Shown: positions 30,281 through 39,692, counted from the first letter of the stretch. The stretch is 64,000 nucleotides of DNA from an uncultured Gammaproteobacteria bacterium (GCA_951812785.1 OX638335.1:1507653-1571652); one strand, 5' to 3'. Program-made: numbers and translations. Notes: generated by a model not told the origin, from the letters alone.

Positions 30281-31291
30281 TTATCCTAACACCAGCGCAA
30301 CAGCAGGAGCACAATCTGAAGCATTTGAGTTATAACTTATACCATCAGAAATAACGTATTGAGTGAAATCTTGATAATCTATTGATAGCCTATTTGCTAT
30401 TTTCTCAATGAGAAATCTCCCTACTCCAGCACCAACTATTATTGGCTTATCCTCATACGAACTCAATATTCTTTTAATATTTTCCTCAATCATTTTCATT
30501 TGCTTTTCAGCAACATATTGCGCTACTGCAATCCATTCCTGCTCATCTTCTTCGCGATAATCTTCTCCAATCATACGAGCAAGACGGCGCATACTTGAAA
30601 TTTTATCCTTAGGTTGTCCATCCATAGTGCTGCCATAGTCCGCATGAGCAGGAAGCCATTGCAGAATTCGATAAATATCTGAAGACATAGAAAAATACTC
30701 TGCCATCAGTGGGATCAAGTCTCCCTTATATGGAATCTTCTGACAAAGTGTATTCACACAGCTACGAACTACACCAGTATAAACCAATTCACCAGAACGC
30801 AATCTTTCAAAATCAGTCAATCCATTTAGTTTTAACACACCGTCCTCAATGGATAATATATCTGTTGTAGTGCTGCCCATATCAACGAAAATTACATTTT
30901 CATTTTTTTTACTCACGCAATGGCCGCTGGCAATCCAATTGGCAGAAGCGACTAATGCTGTATCCAATAAAACTTTTTCGTAATCTATCAATCCTTCGCG
31001 CGAGAAAAATTTAATATTTCTTATCGAACTAATTTGCTCAATCAACACACGCATAATTTCTTTTACACCTTGATCTCGTGAAATAAAAATATCAACTAAT
31101 TCTCCAGTCATAGTGACATGATGATTAATAATATTTTTTGGTATATTGGCTAACGCTAATTGAATAACAGCGACTAATTCATCAGCCCCTTTCCACAGAG
31201 GACAGTCCCATTGGTGAACACATAATTTATTGTTATCAACATATGCCAGCTTCACATGCGCGCCACCAATATCCCAGCCAGCATTATTCAT
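30281..31291 (-). CDS. mfnF: H4MPT-linked C1 pathway protein, MfnF-type
   Basis: About 336 residues from the ATG at 31291 (MNNAGWDIGGAHVKLAYVD); a start nine codons earlier would overlap mfnD. It belongs to the hydantoinase/oxoprolinase-like ASKHA family: GWDIGGAHVK at the N-terminus and VIFVDMGSTTTDILSIEDG near residue 130 bind the phosphate of the nucleotide or substrate. MfnF joins the aminomethylfuran diphosphate to the tyrosine- or tyramine-glutamate part of methanofuran. It lies 9 bases upstream of pabB and 7 bases downstream of mfnD. Confidence 0.85.
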   Translation of the reverse strand: MNNAGWDIGGAHVKLAYVDNNKLCVHQWDCPLWKGADELVAVIQLALANIPKNIINHHVTMTGELVDIFISRDQGVKEIMRVLIEQISSIRNIKFFSREGLIDYEKVLLDTALVASANWIASGHCVSKKNENVIFVDMGSTTTDILSIEDGVLKLNGLTDFERLRSGELVYTGVVRSCVNTLCQKIPYKGDLIPLMAEYFSMSSDIYRILQWLPAHADYGSTMDGQPKDKISSMRRLARMIGEDYREEDEQEWIAVAQYVAEKQMKMIEENIKRILSSYEDKPIIVGAGVGRFLIEKIANRLSIDYQDFTQYVISDGISYNSNASDCAPAVALVLG

Positions 31292-31298
31292 GGGGTTA

Positions 31299-32270
31299 TC
31301 AGTCAAGAGACACCTCAAAAATTTTATTATTCCGCATTATTTTTTCAGGTAGTTTCTTATCTATAATAGTCCGTATGCATAATTCAGCCGGGTTATCTGT
31401 TAACACTTCGCTCAACCCAATATATGATGAAGTTAAACGTGGATTAATATCGATTACTACATAAGCATCACTAGACTTAATTAAATCCACACCCACATAG
31501 CCAGTTAATCCAGGAAATGCTTCAGCTATATTTTTTACTAATATTTCTATTTGTTGGTTTATCGATACAGCATTCACTTGGCAGGCTTTCAGCTTAGGAC
31601 TTTGTCCTTCACTGAAAATCTGTTTATTGCAAGTGAGTATTTTAGCTTTGCTTGCATAACAAAGTAAGCAAAGACTTAAATGCTCGCCTACAACATAAGG
31701 CTGTACAACCCATTGATTAAAATCATCAATACATTCTAATGCCAATACTCCTGAATCACATATTTTCAAACCTTCACAACCAACACCAAAGCGGCGTTTA
31801 ATCACCACTGTTTGCTGATACTGCTGAACTTCATCCATGGAAAGATTAATTACTGTATCAATCTGCGCAGCTGACAATTGCATAGCACATTTAATCTTAT
31901 CTCCAGTCATTCTGACACTTTCAGCACTACAGTTAATCGTAGCAATATTTTCTTCTGACAGTTGCGCTACGACAGATTCAAGTACGCCTGCACTTTCTGG
32001 CGCAATCACCCAAGTATAATCATTTCCGCTTGCCAATTGAGATACTTGTCGCATGTAGTCAGCAGAGTTTTCAATTGAGCAAGTATCCACATTATTTTTA
32101 TCTAGAGTAATGCGTGGATCTAAACAGGTAGTTAATTGAATATTATTTATACGAGAGCAATCTGCTAATACAGAATTTAACATTAGCAAGCCTTCTTGTT
32201 TTAATCCTTCTGGTAATGGATGATTAGCAAAACCACCACCAGTGATGAATTCAGTGACAAATAAACGCAT
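31299..32270 (-). CDS. mfnD: ATP-grasp ligase, probable MfnD
   Basis: 323 residues from the ATG at 32270 (MRLFVTEFITGGGFANHPLP). ATP-grasp features: TVVIKRRFGVGCEGLKI for nucleotide binding near residue 165, WVVQPYVVGEHLSL, and GYVGVDLIKSSDAYVVIDINPRLTSSY with the Mg-binding Asp/Asn/Glu-type cluster. MfnD attaches glutamate to tyramine (or tyrosine in methylofuran). It is first in the order mfnD-mfnF-pabB-mfnE. Its start codon is only three bases from the start of the divergent HisA-like gene, so each promoter must lie inside the other gene's coding region or further away. Confidence 0.82.
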   Translation of the reverse strand: MRLFVTEFITGGGFANHPLPEGLKQEGLLMLNSVLADCSRINNIQLTTCLDPRITLDKNNVDTCSIENSADYMRQVSQLASGNDYTWVIAPESAGVLESVVAQLSEENIATINCSAESVRMTGDKIKCAMQLSAAQIDTVINLSMDEVQQYQQTVVIKRRFGVGCEGLKICDSGVLALECIDDFNQWVVQPYVVGEHLSLCLLCYASKAKILTCNKQIFSEGQSPKLKACQVNAVSINQQIEILVKNIAEAFPGLTGYVGVDLIKSSDAYVVIDINPRLTSSYIGLSEVLTDNPAELCIRTIIDKKLPEKIMRNNKIFEVSLD

Positions 32271-32273
32271 GTA

Positions 32274-32978
32274 ATGAAAATTATTCCCGTTATAGATTAT
32301 CGACAAGGAAACGTTGTACTAGCGCAGAGAGGTAATCGCGATAGTTACCAGCCTATTTCTTCCGTGCTTTGCGATAAGTCAGATATTAATGGTGTGATCG
32401 AAAGTATTTTAACGTTAGCTGGATTCAAAACAATATATATTGCTGACCTGGATTGCATAGAAAAACAACAATTAGACGATACATTATGGACTTCACTCTG
32501 CTCTCAGTATCCCGACATTGAGTTTTGGATAGATCTTGGTCGCTTCGGCAAACAATGGGATCGAATAATGAGCGATATCAGCAACGCACGTCCTGTTATT
32601 GGCTCAGAATCTTATACCCATATAGATGAGCTGAACACAATCCTAGATATTCTGAATCGATATAACCCACTATTATCAATAGATATAAAGAATAATGAGA
32701 TTCTTGGCCCAGCATCGTTGCTACAAAAATTTAGCGCATGGCCCAATGAGGTTATAATTTTATCTCTGAGTCATGTGGGCAGTAATAGTGGTCCTAACAT
32801 CGCTTGCATTCAAACAATATCTCAACACCTTATCAATCAAAATGTTTTTTACGGTGGTGGCACAAGAGATATCAATGACATTAAACAATTAGAACAACTC
32901 GATATACAAGGCATACTAGTTGCCAACAGCCTACACTCAGGAAAATTTGATAAGAGTCTTTTACAAAAAATTACTTAG
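32274..32978 (+). CDS. HisA/HisF-related TIM-barrel protein
   Basis: 234 residues. The N-terminus MKIIPVIDYRQGNVVLAQRG resembles HisA (PAIDLxxGxVVRL), and FYGGGTRDINDIKQLEQL is like the second phosphate-binding loop of HisA, but the protein is too divergent to be the histidine enzyme. Such HisA-related proteins recur in H4MPT/methylofuran gene clusters of methylotrophs with no settled reaction; a role in cofactor synthesis is inferred. It is divergent from mfnD and its 3' end overlaps the convergent PTPS fusion gene by 8 bases. Confidence 0.78.
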   Translation: MKIIPVIDYRQGNVVLAQRGNRDSYQPISSVLCDKSDINGVIESILTLAGFKTIYIADLDCIEKQQLDDTLWTSLCSQYPDIEFWIDLGRFGKQWDRIMSDISNARPVIGSESYTHIDELNTILDILNRYNPLLSIDIKNNEILGPASLLQKFSAWPNEVIILSLSHVGSNSGPNIACIQTISQHLINQNVFYGGGTRDINDIKQLEQLDIQGILVANSLHSGKFDKSLLQKIT

Positions 32979-34194
32979 CAACAACTTTTAAATTTTTAGC
33001 ACTTTGATGTCTGTGCAATAACTGCCTCAATACAGATCGACCTAACTCAGGCTGGCTAAAATGCTTAAGCGGGGTTTTGCCATTATTCTTTTGCAACTCT
33101 TCTAAACTGGGGCCACGATACTGGCAGAAGGATTGCGTTGTTTCATAGGTTTGCAGCTCAACCAAGCCAGGTAAAAACTCTATCAACTGCTCCCAGATAA
33201 ATATATTTAACAATTCCGTACTTGAACGCCAACCTAAATCTGCACACACAAAATTTAAATTTTGATGATCTAATTTTTCTATAACGTGTTTTTTAACAAT
33301 TGCTTTGAGATAACCATAATCCACCACAAACCCAGTTAAAGGATCAATACGTCCTTCAATCTTCACATGTAACGCATAACGCCCACCATGTAAGTTTTCA
33401 CACTTTCCTGGATGATCAGTAATGAAATGGGCCGAATCAAATACCAATTCTTTACTGACTATCGCATGTTGCACTTCTGAAAAGTAACGCTCAGAGACAC
33501 AAGGTATCTCTTTCAAATAGATCGAAACTAATGCCAACAGTCTTTTCGCATCTTCTAATGATTCCGTTCTATATAAAGTTTTCTTGTTATCCGCATCATC
33601 ATCTAATGTCTTCCAACGAATTTGATATTTGACTGTTAGCTTATTTAACAGTGCGCCGATTTCATCATTAATTGGCAAACTTAAGAATATATAACCGTTA
33701 TGAAATTCTCCTGCCTGAGCAACAAGCACAGCCAGAAATAACTCAAAGTCCAACACATTACTGCTAGCTGTAAATTTATGTTTATAAGCGATAGGAGTTT
33801 TAATTAAATTATTAGGCACTACACGATGACTCGTAGAAGTGTAGTTATATTCTTGTCTATATTGAAATCCGTAAACTTGCAGCTCACGCAAATACCACAA
33901 CAACTCATCTAATCGTCTGATATCACTTGATAAGCTTATAAAATTATTTTGCTCTTCAAACGCACCACCCAATTGCAATACTTTAAGAATAGATAATGCT
34001 CGTATAGATGGGTCATCCGATGGCAGCGAATATTCTGCAATATCATCAACCACATTGACCATAGATTCATGCACTAACAAATCCAACGGCACATGATGAC
34101 GAATTGCATATTCCTGCAACGTCAACCCGCAACAATCACTGAGATGATGGTTATTTAGTTGCTCTACATCCGATTTACATTCTAAACATTTCAT
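32971..34194 (-). CDS. 6-pyruvoyl-tetrahydropterin synthase-like fusion protein
   Basis: 407 residues. Residues from about 245 form a PTPS/QueD-type domain: ELVFDSAHFITDHPGKCENLHGGRYAL, DPLTGFVVDYGYLK, LDHQNLN and a C-terminal ETTQSFCQYRG. The catalytic Cys and the LDH histidine are present, but the usual zinc triad is altered: LHGH has become LHGG, so the third His ligand is missing. The first 60 residues have a MucR-like zinc-finger look (CLECKSD ... HHLSDCCGLTLQEYAIRH). Residues 100-240 are not recognised, although FLAVLVAQAGEFHNGYIF faintly recalls LAGLIDADG proteins. It sits just after fae, so a role in pterin synthesis for H4MPT is likely. Confidence 0.75.
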   Translation of the reverse strand: MKCLECKSDVEQLNNHHLSDCCGLTLQEYAIRHHVPLDLLVHESMVNVVDDIAEYSLPSDDPSIRALSILKVLQLGGAFEEQNNFISLSSDIRRLDELLWYLRELQVYGFQYRQEYNYTSTSHRVVPNNLIKTPIAYKHKFTASSNVLDFELFLAVLVAQAGEFHNGYIFLSLPINDEIGALLNKLTVKYQIRWKTLDDDADNKKTLYRTESLEDAKRLLALVSIYLKEIPCVSERYFSEVQHAIVSKELVFDSAHFITDHPGKCENLHGGRYALHVKIEGRIDPLTGFVVDYGYLKAIVKKHVIEKLDHQNLNFVCADLGWRSSTELLNIFIWEQLIEFLPGLVELQTYETTQSFCQYRGPSLEELQKNNGKTPLKHFSQPELGRSVLRQLLHRHQSAKNLKVVAK

Positions 34195-34222
34195 AGTGAC
34201 ACTTTACTGCTAAATCACAGAC

Positions 34223-34258
34223 AAAAAAATACCCCGGATCGTTAAATCCGAGGTATTT
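34223..34258 (-). terminator. Terminator of fae
   Basis: On the minus strand AAATACCTCGGAT pairs with ATCCGGGGTATTT across a six-base loop (one wobble pair), followed by a run of seven T. It lies 23 bases after the fae stop, so fae is probably a strong single-gene transcript. Confidence 0.88.
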
Positions 34259-34280
34259 CGAACTACTATAAAGAGGTTGC

Positions 34281-34808
34281 TTAGAATCCTTTGAACGGAT
34301 GCTCTGCAGAATCTTTTTGTGCAACAACCGTAGATGCTTTTGGCTCATCCTTGATTGCGCGCTCAATAGACTCTTTAACTGCCTTGTAGTTATTCTCGTA
34401 GATAGCTTCGTCGCTCTTAGCTTCCCAGTGAATAAACACACCAACACAGATGAACATGTCGTCTGCTTCGTCAGCCGGAATAGTGCCGTCTTCAACACTA
34501 TCAGCAACTGCTTTAGCAACAGCAGCCTGAGCTGGACCAAACATTTGTACTGCTTGTGTAGCGCCTTTGATGGTCACTTTATTGAACATCATAGTATTTG
34601 GCTTACAAGGAAGGTTAGGTGCAACAACAGCTAATAAAGTTGAAAAACCATCTTTGTTGTTTACTAAACCGTTACAGAATGCTGTCTCAACTGCTGAACC
34701 ACGTGGGCCCATTAGCAAATCGATGTGTGCAATTTCTGCCATATTTCCTGCTGGATCCGCGTCATTTACTAATGACTCACCAACCATTACTCTATTAACT
34801 ACTGCCAT
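34281..34808 (-). CDS. fae: Formaldehyde-activating enzyme
   Basis: 175 residues. Fae condenses formaldehyde with tetrahydromethanopterin to methylene-H4MPT, the entry of the pathway and usually one of the most abundant proteins in methylotrophs. Family blocks: [28 protein letters not shown] with the catalytic His at residue 28, [40 protein letters not shown] and the C-terminal HPFKGF. The loop before the His is a few residues longer than in Methylorubrum Fae. A good ribosome site (TTAGGAGAAATTAA) precedes the ATG, and its own terminator follows. Confidence 0.97.
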   Translation of the reverse strand: MAVVNRVMVGESLVNDADPAGNMAEIAHIDLLMGPRGSAVETAFCNGLVNNKDGFSTLLAVVAPNLPCKPNTMMFNKVTIKGATQAVQMFGPAQAAVAKAVADSVEDGTIPADEADDMFICVGVFIHWEAKSDEAIYENNYKAVKESIERAIKDEPKASTVVAQKDSAEHPFKGF

Positions 34809-34829
34809 TTAATTTCTCCTAATTAGTAT

Positions 34830-34845
34830 TGTTTGTTAACAAACA
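34830..34845. promoter_or_regulatory. 16-bp perfect palindrome upstream of fae
   Basis: TGTTTGTTAACAAACA is its own reverse complement, 21 bases upstream of the fae ATG. It could be an operator or form a short hairpin in the leader. No regulator gene is in the window. Confidence 0.45.
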
Positions 34846-34939
34846 GCCGTAAAAATTTACGATGAAAAATTTTAGTTATGGGCCCCTCCCTAATGAAAAC
34901 TACTAGTTAAGTTTTCACAACATAGTTCGTCCCTTATGC

Positions 34940-35782
34940 TTACCTCTCTAGCATTGCTACAAAAACAGTAGTTACTGTAATGTCCGCTGTCGTACCAGGA
35001 TTAATACCAACGCTCTTCAGCCCACTATCCAAAGATAGTAACCCTGAAACATGATCCGTTGGATCTTGGGACGCCAACACCCGATTGGCAAGAGGCGCAA
35101 TCATATCACTAATCTCGCGTGCTTTTAATAGACCTTTTTTACGAATTATCAGGCTATCTGGCACCCTGAGCCATTGGTTAAGAAATACTGCTGTCACAGC
35201 CCATTCTTGACTACCCCATTTTTGTAGATATTCTCTATAAATGGACAAATTATGTTCGAAAATGTCTGAAAAAGTGTTCGCATATTGATATCCAATACGA
35301 TCCTTCTCTGCAGATAACTGCATGGCCTCCAATAAACTGACATTAGGCACTTCTGATATATCTTGCTCTTCTACGTCACCCATACCGCCAGGCATTGCAC
35401 GTTGAATGCCTTGATAGCAGAATTTAGCATCATCCACCGACAATTCTAGTAGTACCCTTGCCAAATTATCCTTTAACTGGGAGTTATATCCACAGTTAAG
35501 TAACGTCTGCGCAATGGGTGCGATTAGCAGAATAATGCCAAGATTCGTATTGTCTGCGACGGCATCATGAGTGGCGTTGACTGCTTTTAAAATACGTTCT
35601 CCAACGCCTTCACAGGGACTAAATAATGGCTCAGATGACGCCTGAGCACTTAATTCAAACTGTGACACCGACATTCCATGCCCGTCAGAATGATATCCAA
35701 CATTGCCTGGTTTCAAAGCTCGCAATTCAAGTAAGCAAGCTTCTTGATAACAATGTTTATATGACTCAATGGCGCTGATCAT
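34940..35782 (-). CDS. CitG-like triphosphoribosyl-dephospho-CoA synthase family (Orf5 type)
   Basis: 280 residues. The CitG/MdcB family pattern is clear: CLLELRALKPGNVGYHSDGHGMSVSQFELSAQASSEP at the N-terminus, NTNLGIILLIAPIAQTLL, AMPGGMGDV, and a C-terminal LSLDSGLKSVGINPGTTADITVTTVFVAML. True CitG makes the prosthetic-group precursor of citrate lyase. In methylotrophs this homologue (often called Orf5) always accompanies H4MPT genes and its exact product is not settled. Its start overlaps the end of the RimK-like gene by 17 bases, so they are co-transcribed, and it ends about 100 bases before the fae leader. Confidence 0.85.
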   Translation of the reverse strand: MISAIESYKHCYQEACLLELRALKPGNVGYHSDGHGMSVSQFELSAQASSEPLFSPCEGVGERILKAVNATHDAVADNTNLGIILLIAPIAQTLLNCGYNSQLKDNLARVLLELSVDDAKFCYQGIQRAMPGGMGDVEEQDISEVPNVSLLEAMQLSAEKDRIGYQYANTFSDIFEHNLSIYREYLQKWGSQEWAVTAVFLNQWLRVPDSLIIRKKGLLKAREISDMIAPLANRVLASQDPTDHVSGLLSLDSGLKSVGINPGTTADITVTTVFVAMLER

Positions 35783-36689
35783 GATTTAAAGCTAAATGAC
35801 AATGATCTAAAAATTTATCAACGATAATCTCAGAAAGGTTCAACGAAGTAGTCTGCTGTAACCCTCGCCATGCAGGCACACTATTCACCTCGGTTACCCA
35901 GAATTTTCCTTGTTTATCTCGAATCAAATCTACCCCCGAATATTCAAGCCCTGTGACGCGCACAGCTTCCAAAGCTAATTGTTGGGTGGTTTCACCCAGC
36001 TCAACTGCCTCCACCTTGCCTCCTTGCGCCACATTAGTAATCCAACTTTCTCCAGCGCGCTTCATACATGAGATCACTTCATCCCCTATGACAAAAACCC
36101 GGTAATCAACCCCAACATTTTCACCCGCATCAATGAACTCCTGTAGATACATCACTCCATGCATTTCATCAAAATCGATATATTGAGATCGATTCTCTAT
36201 CAGCTGGACACCTTTCCCCTGAGAACCAAATATGGGCTTGATAACGAGTTTTTTGTGCTGATCCAATGCCTCACGTAATTTATAATTAATATGATGTAAA
36301 TTGCTGCTAAAAATAGAATTTGGTGTTGGAATATTGTTCGACTTCAAGAGGAACGAGGTCATCCCTTTATCCACACTTCGCTCAAGTGCACGCGTGTTGT
36401 TAAATACCGGAACACTTAGATGTTCGAGCCCATGCAATATGTCTAAGTAATAGACTACCTGTTCTAGACTGCCTCCAGGCACACCACGCACGAAGACACC
36501 GGCTGGTAGTGAGTCAAATCCAGGCAATTGAATTTCTGCTCGGTCAGCGTTTAAATCGAAATGACATTCCTGAAGACGTACGAAACAGGACTGATAACCA
36601 CGTTTGAGTAACGATTGTTTTAACTGTTGGCCGTGCCAACCTGGATCATCAGTGATGATTGCAACATTAGGACTATCGTTAGCCACCAA
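35766..36689 (-). CDS. RimK-like ATP-grasp ligase
   Basis: 307 residues of the RimK family (ATP-dependent alpha-L-glutamate ligases). Visible blocks: [47 protein letters not shown] (nucleotide-binding), [31 protein letters not shown], and the Mg-binding end [29 protein letters not shown]. In methanogens MptN adds glutamate to H4MPT, and this gene in the methylotroph cluster probably modifies the pterin cofactor or a similar substrate. It overlaps mch by 11 bases upstream and the CitG-like gene by 17 bases downstream, a tightly packed operon. Confidence 0.85.
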   Translation of the reverse strand: MVANDSPNVAIITDDPGWHGQQLKQSLLKRGYQSCFVRLQECHFDLNADRAEIQLPGFDSLPAGVFVRGVPGGSLEQVVYYLDILHGLEHLSVPVFNNTRALERSVDKGMTSFLLKSNNIPTPNSIFSSNLHHINYKLREALDQHKKLVIKPIFGSQGKGVQLIENRSQYIDFDEMHGVMYLQEFIDAGENVGVDYRVFVIGDEVISCMKRAGESWITNVAQGGKVEAVELGETTQQLALEAVRVTGLEYSGVDLIRDKQGKFWVTEVNSVPAWRGLQQTTSLNLSEIIVDKFLDHCHLALNHDQRH

Positions 36690-37647
36690 ATGATTCTTTC
36701 AGCAAATCTAAATTTACTTCGCCACCAAAGTAAGTATTACCACTTTCCATCGCTGTGACACTGACTTGTGCAGGACTGAATAACATTTGATCAATTTGAT
36801 AAAAATCATACTTAGCATCTGAAAACACTTTGGCAAATGGCTTACCGTAATCTTTTGAAGTATTAGAAGGCAGGTCGTTAGCTAGTGCTTCTGCATCTTC
36901 ATCTGGACCAGTGACAAATAACTGCACTCGACCAGCAAATAATATCGAGTCATTGGTTCTGCCCATCGCTTGAACAAAATCTGGAATCGGAGGACACAAA
37001 GGCGCACTACCAGCCCCATCAACAATTCTCTCTAAAGGAAACTTCAATTCATGCGCTTTATGTAAAGCCGTTTCCAGAACTCTAGCAACTACTTGAACAA
37101 CGCCGGCCAAGCTCTTGGTTGGCGTAAGAATTACTGTTATATTTTCAGGCTCTACAGCACATTGCTTTGACATTTTCGTAAGCAATTCTGAAGGAGGATT
37201 TTTATCCACTTCCATTACCAAACACACCTTGTCAGCTTTATCTTCATAAGCTAGTTCTTTATATAGAGGTTCGCGTAATGATGCAGCACGGCCCGGACCA
37301 GAACCCAAAGCAAAAAACGCATCTTTACCTTCGCCATGCGATAACTGCCACCCTGCGTATTGGCTGCCTAAACAGGCCAGCACCGGATTTGAACTATGCA
37401 CATACACAGACAATAGCCACTGGGGCGCGGTATTAGTATGAGTAAGCGATACATTACCCAGCCCACCTAAGCAGATTTCACTAATTAATCTACCCGCTTC
37501 GAGACCACCATGATGATCAATGCCTGCATCCACGAGAGTGACTCCACTGGCATCTTTTTCTACACCAATACGTAGCGCATCCGCCCGCGTTATCAACTGC
37601 TGGACAATTGGCTGACTTAAATTATTTATGCTTGGCTGCTTATTCAT
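36679..37647 (-). CDS. mch: Methenyl-H4MPT cyclohydrolase
   Basis: 322 residues, normal for Mch. It hydrolyses methenyl-H4MPT to 5-formyl-H4MPT in the formaldehyde oxidation path. Family blocks: [29 protein letters not shown] near residue 40, [21 protein letters not shown], and [35 protein letters not shown]. It sits between the ATP-grasp gene (Orf7-type) and the RimK-like gene, the conserved mtdB-orf7-mch-orf17-orf5 type of order. Confidence 0.96.
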   Translation of the reverse strand: MNKQPSINNLSQPIVQQLITRADALRIGVEKDASGVTLVDAGIDHHGGLEAGRLISEICLGGLGNVSLTHTNTAPQWLLSVYVHSSNPVLACLGSQYAGWQLSHGEGKDAFFALGSGPGRAASLREPLYKELAYEDKADKVCLVMEVDKNPPSELLTKMSKQCAVEPENITVILTPTKSLAGVVQVVARVLETALHKAHELKFPLERIVDGAGSAPLCPPIPDFVQAMGRTNDSILFAGRVQLFVTGPDEDAEALANDLPSNTSKDYGKPFAKVFSDAKYDFYQIDQMLFSPAQVSVTAMESGNTYFGGEVNLDLLKESFGG

Positions 37648-37678
37648 GCTTAATATTTTTCTATATTAGTTAAATAAC

Positions 37679-38827
37679 TTATTGATTTATAATTCTTATT
37701 ACCTTTTCAGATCGACATTGAAGCAAGCAATATAGTGAGTCGTCGGATTCCCCAGCATCTGCATATACGCTACAAATAGGTTCATGCTTAGAGATTTTGC
37801 GCAATCCTTCGGGCCTATCTTTAACCCATTCTGGCCAAACCATATTCTCTGCAATCAGGCAATCATCTCTAGCATATACAATGAGATACGCACTTTGAGA
37901 GTTACTCAATTCAATTTCTGAAAGGCGCACACCCTCACATACTCTGATGTGCGCGTCAACCAAATTCAAATTCGTATTAATACGTTCATATAATTCGAAG
38001 CTAGCAGAGATTCTTGGATTGATTTCAAGCACATAAAGCGTCTCTTCTCCTTGCTGATGAGACAAAATCATGTCCAGACTAAATACACCTACTATATTAA
38101 AGTATCTTATTATTTTATCTATATAACCTATTGTTTTTTCAATAATTAAAGGATCAGTATCTACGTTAGCTAGTGCTCCCTGATAAACATAGGGGCAACC
38201 TTCAAAGTTCGATATTGAATACTGTTGATTAACACCTAAACACACAAACTCTTGACCATCTGACAAACATAAAGCGGATATAGCTAGACCAGATATTTCT
38301 TGCTGCCAATAGCCAGGAACATTATCAATATATTCACTCCGGACCCCCATCCCTCCACAACTATCTTCTAGTTTAAACAACCATTTTCCAGCGTTTGGGC
38401 ACGACCCAAATTGCACTGGCGGAAATGGAATACTCAGTTCAGTTAGACCCTGGAAAAATGTGTGAGGATTGCGAAGACGAGCGACGACTTGAGAATTACT
38501 TGCACATAGCTGCCAACCTGAGAATGCCTCAATATGACTAGCTAGATTCTCCGCCCTCGCACCAAGGATAACTCTCGCCTGTGGATAATGCTGCTTTAAC
38601 TTGACAAGACAAGTTTCAATGTAACTTTCTACGAACTCACCAGCAACTAGCGGTAAACACCAACATTCAATGGAAAGTTTAAGTGTGTCGGTATCAGCAA
38701 AACCGTCGACACTAATAACATCCCAACCAGCTTGAGACGCAGACTCAGAAAGAGCCCGCGCCGAGTGGGAAATTATGATTAAGAAATTACTTTTTATTGA
38801 CGTATTCGCGAGCCACGGCAAATGCAT
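37679..38827 (-). CDS. ATP-grasp protein of the H4MPT cluster (Orf7 type)
   Basis: About 382 residues if it starts at the ATG at 38827, which overlaps mtdB by 41 bases. Homology-like sequence seems to begin at FLIIISHSARALSESASQAGWDV, so the first residues may not be translated and an unusual start closer to 38790 is possible. ATP-grasp features: WLFKLEDSCGGMGVRS for nucleotide binding, and VGVFSLDMILSHQQGEETLYVLEINPRISASFELYER with the metal-binding Glu/Asn pair. The family (COG2232-like) is found beside mtdB and mch in many methylotrophs and is needed for the H4MPT pathway, but its substrate is not settled. Confidence 0.8.
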   Translation of the reverse strand: MHLPWLANTSIKSNFLIIISHSARALSESASQAGWDVISVDGFADTDTLKLSIECWCLPLVAGEFVESYIETCLVKLKQHYPQARVILGARAENLASHIEAFSGWQLCASNSQVVARLRNPHTFFQGLTELSIPFPPVQFGSCPNAGKWLFKLEDSCGGMGVRSEYIDNVPGYWQQEISGLAISALCLSDGQEFVCLGVNQQYSISNFEGCPYVYQGALANVDTDPLIIEKTIGYIDKIIRYFNIVGVFSLDMILSHQQGEETLYVLEINPRISASFELYERINTNLNLVDAHIRVCEGVRLSEIELSNSQSAYLIVYARDDCLIAENMVWPEWVKDRPEGLRKISKHEPICSVYADAGESDDSLYCLLQCRSEKVIRIINQ

Positions 38828-39692
38828 GTTCAAAATGCAAATAAATTGGCTTATCGGATTCACGCATTTGTTGCAGTAGAATATTCTGTGCCTGATACTT
38901 AGCATTACCAATCGCCAACGCACCAATTCCAACAGCTCCACTTTCAGAACATTGTATTGGTGTGGCATCGTCCATAACATCCAATCCAGCGATTCCTGTA
39001 GGCGGCACAGCATTGACGTCAGCAGCCACCTTTAAGCGACTTGCTTTTTTAACTTGCCCTTCGCTCATCACCTGGATACCGGCAGCCGCCGTAGCAAAAA
39101 CAACATCAACCTTATCTAAAAATGAATCAAACTCATCATTGGCTTCACCTAGAATTCCTGTCATATCAGATCCATATTCCGCATTACAAATACTTGCAAC
39201 GCGCTGTGCTTTGTCTTTCTTACGCCCCATAATTTTTACTTCAGCACCTGCCTTAGCTGCAATAACGGCAGCAGCCATACCTACTGGACCTGTCCCTCCA
39301 AGAGCAACCACACATTTACCTTTTAAATCCGTCCCGTGAACATCTTTTAAGGCTTTCTCAACTTTAGCCACCATACCTGCGGCAGTGGTAAACGCGCCAC
39401 TTGGATCTGCAAATGCTGACACTTCAAACGGAGGCACCATGGATTCGTGGCATATCTCCATCATATCCATCGCAATATGCATATCACGGCCACCAAAAAA
39501 TATTCCTGTTCTCTTAACCCCACTTGGGCCTCGTGAGAAAATGGCATCTTGCACCAGCGCCTGCACTTCATCTTTTTCGACACCGATATAGGGAATGCAG
39601 TTTGTCCAACCTGCATCAATCGCCATATTGACATCGAAAGGGCTGAGGTTTTTTGCAGTGGTAATCATATGTAAAATGTATGACTTTTCCAT
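38787..39692 (-). CDS. mtdB: NAD(P)-dependent methylene-H4MPT dehydrogenase
   Basis: 301 residues. It oxidises methylene-H4MPT to methenyl-H4MPT, giving NADH or NADPH. The N-terminus KSYILHMITTAKNLSPFDVNMAIDAG and VQDAIFSRGPSGVKRTGIFFGG match MtdB rather than MtdA. The nucleotide-binding fold follows at KGKCVVALGGTGPVGMAAAVIAAKAGAEV near residue 125, and the C-terminal half has VKVAADVNAVPPTGI-like sequence. It is the first gene of the minus-strand run mtdB-ATP-grasp-mch-RimK-CitG. Confidence 0.94.
   Translation of the reverse strand: MEKSYILHMITTAKNLSPFDVNMAIDAGWTNCIPYIGVEKDEVQALVQDAIFSRGPSGVKRTGIFFGGRDMHIAMDMMEICHESMVPPFEVSAFADPSGAFTTAAGMVAKVEKALKDVHGTDLKGKCVVALGGTGPVGMAAAVIAAKAGAEVKIMGRKKDKAQRVASICNAEYGSDMTGILGEANDEFDSFLDKVDVVFATAAAGIQVMSEGQVKKASRLKVAADVNAVPPTGIAGLDVMDDATPIQCSESGAVGIGALAIGNAKYQAQNILLQQMRESDKPIYLHFEHAFAVAREYVNKK

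Noticed and set aside
34175-34634. Frames overlapping fae on both strands
   Set aside because: fae is certain from its sequence; the overlapping frames are shadows of its codon pattern.
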